From: CAJFUR01 sp904420575
GTDB taxonomy: Bacteria; Actinomycetota; Coriobacteriia; Coriobacteriales; Eggerthellaceae
NCBI GenBank assembly: GCA_965119745.1
Contig: OZ221973.1
Coordinates: 1,426,001-1,490,000, forward strand
Direction of reading: 5' to 3'
DNA: 64,000 nt
Position 1 is the stretch's first letter. Every line of letters starts with the position of its first letter. The position numbers were made by a program, and so were the translations under genes. The notes below the pieces were generated by a model. It worked only from the letters and a program-made list of their open reading frames with translations. It was not told the DNA's origin and searched no databases. This document shows positions 57,052-64,000 of this stretch, piece after piece.

Positions 57052-58257
57052 ATGAAATTCAACGCAGAAGCCGCGCTCACGCGCGCCCAGGCCGTTGAGG
57101 CGCTTGCGTCGCGCTGGGAGTTCGAGCCGCGTACCGAGCAAGTCTCGGTGGCGCGGGCGTGCGGGCGCGTGCTCGCGCAGGACTGCCATGCGCGCTATGA
57201 CCTGCCCCGTCATCGCGTGTCGTCGTTCGATGGCATAGCCGTGCGTTCGGCCGACTTCGCAGCTGGGCTCCCCGACACGTCCGCATGGGTTCGCGGCGTG
57301 CAGTTCGCCCAGGCCGACACCGGCGACGACTTCCCCGACGAGTTCGACACCGTCATAGCGGCCGAAGACGTGAGCTACGACGACGAGGGCCGCCTGACGC
57401 TTTCGCCCGACCTTGCGTTCAGGAAGGGCAACGCCGTCAAGCGCGCCGGGGCGACCATGGGGGAGGGCGAGCTGTTGTATGAGGAAGGGACCCAGCTTGG
57501 CCCCGAGGCCATTGCCATTTTGGCGGCGGGCGGCTGGGCGCAGGTTCCCGTGCGCGAACGGCTGCGGATAGCCTATGTGCCCACTGGCAACGAACTGGTT
57601 GCGGTGGGCACGGTTCCCGAACGCGGCCAGAACGTGCAGACCAACTCGCTCATGCTGGGCGCGTACTTCCAACAGTGGGGTGCGCAGATGGTGGAATACG
57701 GCATCGTGCCTGACGACCGCGCCGCGTTGGGGGCGGCATTGGGCCGGGCGCTGGAAGAGGCCGACATGGTGCTGATCAACGGTGGATCTTCGCGCGGTTC
57801 GGAAGACTACAACTCCGAGCTGCTGCAAGAGCGTGCGACGTTTTTCGCCCACGGCGTCAAGGCGGTGCCCGGGCGGCCTATCGGCATGGCCATCATTGGC
57901 GGGAAGCCGGCCATCAACGTGCCGGGACCCATGATCGCCGCGTTTCTGGCCGCCGACTGGCTGGTGCAGGCTCTGGTGCGCTTCTACTACGGCCAGCCCA
58001 TGCCGCGCCGGGCGACGGTTTCGGCCGTGCTGGACAAGCCGCTGGGCGCACGTCCCGGCTTCGAGCAGCTGGCGCGTCTGGCCGTGCACGAAGAGGACGG
58101 CGTGCTGCACGCCGCGCCCGTGCCGGGCTGCGCCACGCTGGCCGAAAACATGCGTTCGGTGAACGCGTTTCTGGCCGTACCGGCCGGCTTGCGCTACGAA
58201 GCCGGAGAGACCGTCGAGGTCGAGCTGCTGGACACTGTCGCCGGGGCGTGGAGCTGA
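57052..58257 (+). CDS. moeA: Molybdopterin molybdenumtransferase MoeA
   Basis: A 401-residue MoeA, which inserts molybdate into adenylated molybdopterin. The family blocks are RHRVSSFDGIAVRSADF near 55-70, RKGNAVKRAGATMGEGELL near 125-140, IAYVPTGNELVAVGTVPERGQN near 180-200 and LINGGSSRGSEDYNSELLQE near 240-260, then the C-terminal KPAINVPGPMIAAFL. The usual G-G-x-S-x-G-x-x-D motif is slightly changed (GGSSRGSED). The gene follows the nitrogenase-like set by 50 bp and is probably on the same transcript, linking this cluster with Mo cofactor supply for the molybdoenzymes upstream. AGGAG precedes the ATG. Confidence 0.92.
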   Translation: MKFNAEAALTRAQAVEALASRWEFEPRTEQVSVARACGRVLAQDCHARYDLPRHRVSSFDGIAVRSADFAAGLPDTSAWVRGVQFAQADTGDDFPDEFDTVIAAEDVSYDDEGRLTLSPDLAFRKGNAVKRAGATMGEGELLYEEGTQLGPEAIAILAAGGWAQVPVRERLRIAYVPTGNELVAVGTVPERGQNVQTNSLMLGAYFQQWGAQMVEYGIVPDDRAALGAALGRALEEADMVLINGGSSRGSEDYNSELLQERATFFAHGVKAVPGRPIGMAIIGGKPAINVPGPMIAAFLAADWLVQALVRFYYGQPMPRRATVSAVLDKPLGARPGFEQLARLAVHEEDGVLHAAPVPGCATLAENMRSVNAFLAVPAGLRYEAGETVEVELLDTVAGAWS

Positions 58258-58381
58258 AGGCCGTGACCCGTTGCAGCGAGCTGTGCGGCCGCAGGGGTTG
58301 CCGCCGACCTGCGCGGTCGCAGGGCTTGCTAGCGGGCTCTTCCGGCGTTTTGGGAGGAGGCGTTTTGCCGGCCGCTTCTGC

Positions 58382-58813
58382 CTAGTGCGCGCACTGCGGC
58401 GTGTCGGGCAGCTCGATGTCCAGGGCGCGCGCGGCATCGGCGCGCAGCTCTTCGATGGTCACTTCGTAGCAGGCCAGCGCGTCGATCCAGCGGCGCAGGC
58501 AGCGGTAGCCTTTGTCCGTGAGCGTGAACAGGCGCTTGGCCGACCCTTCTTCGGGCGTGTCCCACACCGAAGACACCAGGCCGCCCTCCTCCATGCGCTT
58601 GAGGGCGCGGTAGATGCCGGTGGCGTCGGGCTTCTTGCCGCCGAACATGGGCGAGGCGGCCGCCTGCTGCACGATGATGTAGCCGTGCATGGGCTTCTTC
58701 GACTGGGCGAGCAGGGTGAGGATGGTCGGCTGGGACAGGCGGTTGAGCGATTTTCCCAGTTCGGCACATTCGTTCAGATCATCGTCGGTCTTCGGGTGGC
58801 AGCTGCTCCACAT
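58382..58813 (-). CDS. PadR-family transcriptional regulator
   Basis: A 143-residue PadR-type protein. The winged helix is SQPTILTLLAQSKKPMHGYIIVQQ, the ATGIYRALKRMEEGGLVSSVWDT recognition part and KRLFTLTDKGYRCL wing, followed by a C-terminal dimerisation helix. Members respond to phenolic acids, drugs or stress. It converges with moeA and no transporter is adjacent. The ATG at 58813 follows AGAAAGAGG; the open frame continues upstream to 58984 but without family likeness. Two copies of the palindrome TTTGCAAA lie in the upstream region. Confidence 0.87.
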   Translation of the reverse strand: MWSSCHPKTDDDLNECAELGKSLNRLSQPTILTLLAQSKKPMHGYIIVQQAAASPMFGGKKPDATGIYRALKRMEEGGLVSSVWDTPEEGSAKRLFTLTDKGYRCLRRWIDALACYEVTIEELRADAARALDIELPDTPQCAH

Positions 58814-58966
58814 AAGGCGGCCTCTTTCTTCCTGGCAGTTCGGGTTTTCGGCGTGCCCCGAGGGGCATGCATGGCTTCTTGCATGGCCGGTCCGCGCGGA
58901 AGGCGTGCGGCATGCCTGACAGACGCAGGCGGCGGCGCACCAGAACCGCGCGTCGCCGCCTGTTTC

Positions 58967-59003
58967 GTTTGCAAACACTATCATCTCATAACTATTTGCA
59001 AAC
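58967..59003. promoter_or_regulatory. Paired TTTGCAAAC palindromes between padR and glmS
   Basis: GTTTGCAAAC (58967-58976) and ATTTGCAAAC (58994-59003) repeat a palindromic 8-mer at 27-bp spacing in an AT-rich patch. They lie about 155-190 bp before the padR start and 290 bp before glmS. PadR proteins bind such dyads, so this is a candidate operator. The remaining 290 bp up to glmS hold no gene; TACAAT near 59150 may be the glmS -10 element. Confidence 0.5.
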
Positions 59004-59293
59004 TGCCACTATTGTTTTGGTGAAAATATCAGCGAAGAGAAAAACCGCGGTCTCCGTAAAGGATGGGAGGGCACGTCGGCCAAGATGCGTTTATTGAGCG
59101 TATTTGACGCTTCGTTACCAGTGTCCCTGCCTGTCAGGGGGTCTTGCCCTACAATACCGCATGATAAACGCGGCCCCTTTTCGGCGCTTCGACTTCCCGC
59201 CGGGACGCTGCCCGGCGATGCGCCTCCGCCTCTTGGAGGCAGGCGTGGCCCCTCCGGCATCGAAGCCGCTTCTGACAGACAAGGAGATAGCCT

Positions 59294-61123
<1,830 letters not shown>

Positions 61124-61158
61124 CTACCCGCGGAACCGCGGAAGGGCCCGGCATTGTC

Positions 61159-61323
61159 CAGTCGCTCAGATCGGTTACGGCGGCCTGACGGCCACCGTAA
61201 CGGGTCGACGCTGCGGGGCGTCGCGGCACGCCGCCTTCGCGCGATCCCGCAAGCTCGCGTACCGCAGTACGCTTCGCTTGCGCGATCTCACGAATTCGAC
61301 GCACCGCGACGCCCCTCGCTGAC
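61159..61323 (+). repeat. Structured intergenic element, copy 2 (between glmS and acpS)
   Basis: A 165-bp element homologous to 23101-23272. Helix A: GTTACGG (61174-61180) with CCGTAAC (61195-61201), plus inner GGCC/GGCC around a TGAC loop. Helix B: 61215-61226 with 61304-61315, 12 perfect bp. Helix C: 61248-61254 with 61276-61282, and the apical GCGTAC/GTACGC (61257-61262 with 61267-61272) around CGCA. Helix sequences differ from copy 1 but base pairing is preserved, while loop and end sequences (CAGTCGCTCA, TGAC, CTCGCTGAC) are identical. Confidence 0.75.
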
Positions 61324-61360
61324 CGAGAGGAACCTGTGATTTGATTTGGAGAAGAAGGAC

Positions 61361-62017
61361 ATGGGAGTGAGCCAAGGCATCGACGGGGCCGTGGGCCTGG
61401 GAGTGGACATCGTGGACATCGCGCGCATGAGGCGCATCCTGGAACGCACGCCCAGCTTCGCGCGCAAGGTGTATTCGGACGAGGAACGCGCCTACTGCCT
61501 GGACAAGGCGACGCCCGAAGTGCATTTCGCCACGCGGTTCGCCGCGAAGGAGGCCGTGGTCAAGGCGCTGGGCACAGGCTTTTCGGGGGGCATCGGCGTG
61601 CGCGACATAGAGGTGCGACGCACGTCGAAGGGCCGGCCCTACGTGGTGCTTTCCGGGCGCGCGAAGGAAGTGGCGCGCGAACTGGGCGTGCGCGAGCTGC
61701 CCATCTCACTTTCGTACACGCACACCGAGGCCGTGGCGTGCGCCATGGCCATCACCGAGGCCTCCGTGCGTGCCGCCGAAGAGCGCGTGAATCCCATGGA
61801 GGAGTTGGCGCGCCAGTTCAAGGAGGCGCGCGGCATGCTGGACGAGCTGGGCCCCGCTTCGAAGCCCGATGGCGGCCCCACCTCGGCCGCGGAGGCCCAC
61901 GGCGGCCCTGCCGCTGGGGCAGCAAGTGTGGCGGCCGCGGAGGCGGTTGCAGCGAACGTTGCGGCCATGGAGATGGAGGCGGCTGCGGAGCCGGCGGCGG
62001 AACGACCCGCCGGCTAG
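61361..62017 (+). CDS. acpS: Holo-[acyl-carrier-protein] synthase with Ala-rich C-terminal extension
   Basis: A 218-residue AcpS. The first 125 residues are the complete enzyme: VGLGVDIVDIARMRRIL with the metal Asp, VYSDEERAYC, HFATRFAAKEAVVKALGTGF with the second acidic ligand and the catalytic Lys, GRPYVVLSGRAKEVA and SLSYTHTEAVACAMAI. It transfers 4'-phosphopantetheine from CoA to apo-ACP. The other 90 residues (EELARQFKEARGML, then a Pro/Gly/Ala-rich tail) are not part of the family; normal AcpS is about 120-130 residues. Start at the ATG behind GAAGAAGG. The next gene follows 71 bp downstream. Confidence 0.92.
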   Translation: MGVSQGIDGAVGLGVDIVDIARMRRILERTPSFARKVYSDEERAYCLDKATPEVHFATRFAAKEAVVKALGTGFSGGIGVRDIEVRRTSKGRPYVVLSGRAKEVARELGVRELPISLSYTHTEAVACAMAITEASVRAAEERVNPMEELARQFKEARGMLDELGPASKPDGGPTSAAEAHGGPAAGAASVAAAEAVAANVAAMEMEAAAEPAAERPAG

Positions 62018-62088
62018 GGCGGGGCGCTTGCAGGAAGGCCGTGCGGGCTGCTATGCTGACCGTACGACCCCTAAGGAGGTGGTGCTTC

Positions 62089-62967
62089 ATGGCGGATGTG
62101 CGCGAATACGGAGCCGACGAGCTGGTGGCGCTCCTGCCCCTGCCGGCTGCCGACGCGAACAAGTATACGCGCGGCAGGCTGGTGGTGGTGGCAGGCAGCG
62201 CGCGCTACCCCGGTGCCGCGTGCCTGGCGGCCTGCGCGGGACAGCGTGCCGGAGCGGGCTACACCGAAGTGGTGTGCGCGCCCGAGGCGGTGGACCTGGT
62301 GCGTTCGTGCCGTTCTTCGTTGGTCGTGCGCTCGTGGCTGGGGTGGGGCGCCGCCGATTTGACCGCCGATGCGCCGGGCAAGCCGGTCGCCTTCGCCCTG
62401 GGCTCCGGATTCGACGCGGAGGACGCGGCCTGCATGCGCAACGCGTACCTGGTGCTCAAGCACGCCGAGGCGCCCGTGCTGGTGGACGGGGGCGCGCTTG
62501 CGGCGCTGTCCACGCCGAAGGGCCGTCGCCTGCTCAAGCGCCGTTTCGTGCGCGGCCTTCCCACGGTGGTGACGCCCCATGGAGGCGAGGCCGCCCGCTT
62601 GGCGGAGCCGTTCGGCCTGTCCACGGACGACCCGGCGGGGCTGGCGCGCCTCATCGCGCTCGCCTACGGCGTGGTGGCCGTGGTGAAGGGGCCGGACACG
62701 TTCGTCTCGGACGGCGACGACGTGGTGGCCGTCCGCTGCGGCACGCCGGCCCTTGCGAAGGCTGGCACGGGCGACGTGCTCGCGGGCGTGCTGGGCGCGT
62801 TTTTGGCGCAGGGGCTGGAGCCGACGGACGCGGCCGTGCTGGCGGCCACGTTGCATGCCCTGGCGGGAAGATGCGCCTCCGTGCGCCGCACCGACATCGG
62901 CGTCGTCGCGGAGGACGTCGTCGAGGCCTTGCCGGAAGCCGTCTCCGCGCTCGTCGCGCTGGCGTGA
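62089..62967 (+). CDS. nnrD: ADP-dependent NAD(P)H-hydrate dehydratase (carbohydrate kinase-like)
   Basis: A 292-residue YjeF C-terminal-type protein that repairs hydrated NAD(P)H. Family motifs: NKYTRGRLVVVAGSARYPGAA near 20-40, LGSGFDAEDAACMRNAYLVL, LVDGGALAALSTPKGR near 130-145, TVVTPHGGEAARLAEPF near 162-180, VVVKGPDTFVSDGDDV and the ATP-site AKAGTGDVLAGVLGAFLAQGL near 222-243. The usual fused epimerase domain (YjeF-N/NnrE) is absent, so this is the dehydratase alone. AGGAGG lies upstream of the ATG. Likely co-transcribed with acpS. Confidence 0.9.
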   Translation: MADVREYGADELVALLPLPAADANKYTRGRLVVVAGSARYPGAACLAACAGQRAGAGYTEVVCAPEAVDLVRSCRSSLVVRSWLGWGAADLTADAPGKPVAFALGSGFDAEDAACMRNAYLVLKHAEAPVLVDGGALAALSTPKGRRLLKRRFVRGLPTVVTPHGGEAARLAEPFGLSTDDPAGLARLIALAYGVVAVVKGPDTFVSDGDDVVAVRCGTPALAKAGTGDVLAGVLGAFLAQGLEPTDAAVLAATLHALAGRCASVRRTDIGVVAEDVVEALPEAVSALVALA

Positions 62968-63185
62968 GGTGCCCGCCACGCGCATCCCGCATGCGCGTCC
63001 CGTCCGCTCGCGGCGCGCTGGCGGTGCGGCCGTCTCCGATTGCGCGGGCCTAACTGTTCGGAAACGTTTGTCGGGTTACCTCGCGGCGCTCACGGCGTGC
63101 GCTACAATGCAGACGACAATGCGAAGCGCATCGGTAATCGATGGCGCGCACGAGGCTGCGACGGAGAAGGAGCGTGATCCGAAGA

Positions 63186-63710
63186 ATGGAAACGGCGAAA
63201 CGGCATGATTGGGGACTGGTCGTCGCGGGCGTGTTGCTGGTGGCGCTCGCGCTCTTCTTCACCGTGGCTCCCGGGCTCACCCTGGTCACCATCACGGCCA
63301 TCGCAGGCGCCGGCTTCCTGGTGTCCGGCATCTTCGACGCCGTCATGTACGTGCGGTTCCGGCGGGCCATGGACCTTTCGGGCTGGGTGCTGGCGTACGC
63401 CGTCCTCGACATCGTGCTGGGCCTCATGTTCCTGCTGCATCCGTTGGCGCTTTCCGGCGTGATCCCCTGGGTGATCGGCGCGTTCCTGCTCGTCTTCGGC
63501 ATCTTCGAGGTGGTGGCGGCGGTGCGCGTGCGCAGGCTGGGCACGTCCCTGTGGGGCTGGATGCTGTTCTCCGGCATCGTCGAGGCGCTCTGCGGCCTGA
63601 CGTTCTTCCTGGCGCCTGCGACGTTCGTCGTCTTCCTGGCGCTGTTCGTCGTCATGCGTGGCGTGTCGCTCATCGTGTACGGATGGAACGCAGGCAGGGC
63701 GCTCGTCTAG
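63186..63710 (+). CDS. HdeD/DUF308 family membrane protein
   Basis: A 174-residue integral membrane protein with six helices in three pairs, as in the acid-resistance protein HdeD: LVVAGVLLVALALFFTVAPG, LVTITAIAGAGFLVSGIFDAVM, VLAYAVLDIVLGLMFLLHP, VIPWVIGAFLLVFGIFEVVAAVR, GWMLFSGIVEALCGLTFFLA and FVVFLALFVVMRGVSLIVYG. The function is unknown outside acid tolerance in enterics. The ATG at 63186 lies 13 nt after AAGGAG; a GTG at 63174 is an alternative. It is a single gene. Confidence 0.8.
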   Translation: METAKRHDWGLVVAGVLLVALALFFTVAPGLTLVTITAIAGAGFLVSGIFDAVMYVRFRRAMDLSGWVLAYAVLDIVLGLMFLLHPLALSGVIPWVIGAFLLVFGIFEVVAAVRVRRLGTSLWGWMLFSGIVEALCGLTFFLAPATFVVFLALFVVMRGVSLIVYGWNAGRALV

Positions 63711-63944
63711 GGCGTGGCGCGGGCAGCGAAGTGCCGCGCGCACGGCCTGTGCGCGGGCAGGGCGCCGCGCGGATGCTGGCGGGAAAGAAGGCGCGAGCGG
63801 CACTCCGTTCGGCGAAGCGGTGAAAGATGAGTGGATGACGCAGCATTGCGCAGGCTCGTGGTAGAATTCCCAAGAAAACAGGAGGGGTCCCGCGTGGTCG
63901 GGATCCCTCGTCCCCTTTGGCAGAAAGCGACGGCGGTGGCAGAC

Positions 63945-64000
63945 ATGGCGGACGAACAGCAGACGTTGTTGGACGAGCGCGCGCTCGCGCGCGCGACCAG
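63945..64000 (+). CDS. Start of a gene truncated by the window edge
   Basis: An open frame beginning ATG at 63945 (MADEQQTLLDERALARAT) runs to the end of the window. Only 18 codons are visible, so the product cannot be named. No strong ribosome-binding site precedes it. Upstream, GGGTCCCG (63886-63893) and CGGGATCCC (63899-63907) form a hairpin in the leader, and TAGAAT near 63862 may be its -10 element. Confidence 0.4.
   Translation, partial: MADEQQTLLDERALARAT

Noticed and set aside
59004..59293. glmS ribozyme upstream of glmS
   Set aside because: No ribozyme core was recognised, and this class is essentially confined to Firmicutes.

Overview
The window is a high-GC chromosomal segment from a strictly anaerobic actinobacterium, most likely of the family Eggerthellaceae (class Coriobacteriia: the Eggerthella, Gordonibacter, Adlercreutzia and Slackia group). 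The clues are GC-rich codon use, LuxR regulators fused to a multi-pass membrane domain, Tat-exported flavoprotein reductases, a multihaem cytochrome lipoprotein, several molybdopterin and iron-sulfur enzymes, and a transcription-attenuating T-box in front of pheS. The genus call is inference. I saw no rRNA, tRNA, CRISPR array, phage or intact insertion sequence.

Layout. 0.2-2.7 kb: a CMD-fold protein, an endonuclease IV, and an NTF2-like/SDR pair. 2.9-8.5 kb: a PucR-type regulator divergent from two tandem fucose-isomerase-like paralogues and a carrier-protein-like small gene. 8.5-13.6 kb: a DUF3021/LytTR pair and a membrane LuxR divergent from a Tat flavoprotein and a six-CXXCH cytochrome lipoprotein. 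13.7-18.9 kb: yjdF behind a strongly structured leader, then small regulators and GyrI-like proteins. 19.2-21.2 kb: two exported cell-wall proteins. 21.5-25.8 kb: T-box, pheS, a structured intergenic element, pheT and a terminator. 26-33 kb: a VTT membrane protein, DegV, a second LuxR/flavoprotein pair and a metallo-beta-lactamase-fold hydrolase. 33.2-34.1 kb is gene-free, with a perfect 25-bp inverted repeat and a C-rich tract.

34.1-47.3 kb is a redox block. It holds a three-gene molybdoenzyme/ferredoxin/NrfD complex. Next to it is a tightly packed set: a CCG-domain iron-sulfur protein, a second molybdoenzyme, a DUF2064 protein, a COG1964-type radical SAM enzyme, a ferredoxin-DUF169 fusion, a GNAT and an HdrD-like protein.

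47.6-58.3 kb is the most unusual part. An FecCD/BtuCD-type ABC transporter with two Tat lipoprotein binding proteins and a DUF364 protein is followed by a Crp/Fnr regulator. Divergent from that regulator is a nitrogenase-like set (NifH-like plus two short component-1 subunits) and then moeA. A nearly identical 22-bp sequence lies in front of the transporter operon and in the crp/nifH-like intergenic region, so the two halves probably form one regulon. This looks like an uncharacterised nitrogenase-like reductase coupled to metal or metal-complex uptake. 58.4-64 kb: padR, glmS, a second copy of the structured intergenic element, acpS, the NAD(P)HX dehydratase gene, an HdeD-like protein and the start of a gene cut by the window edge.
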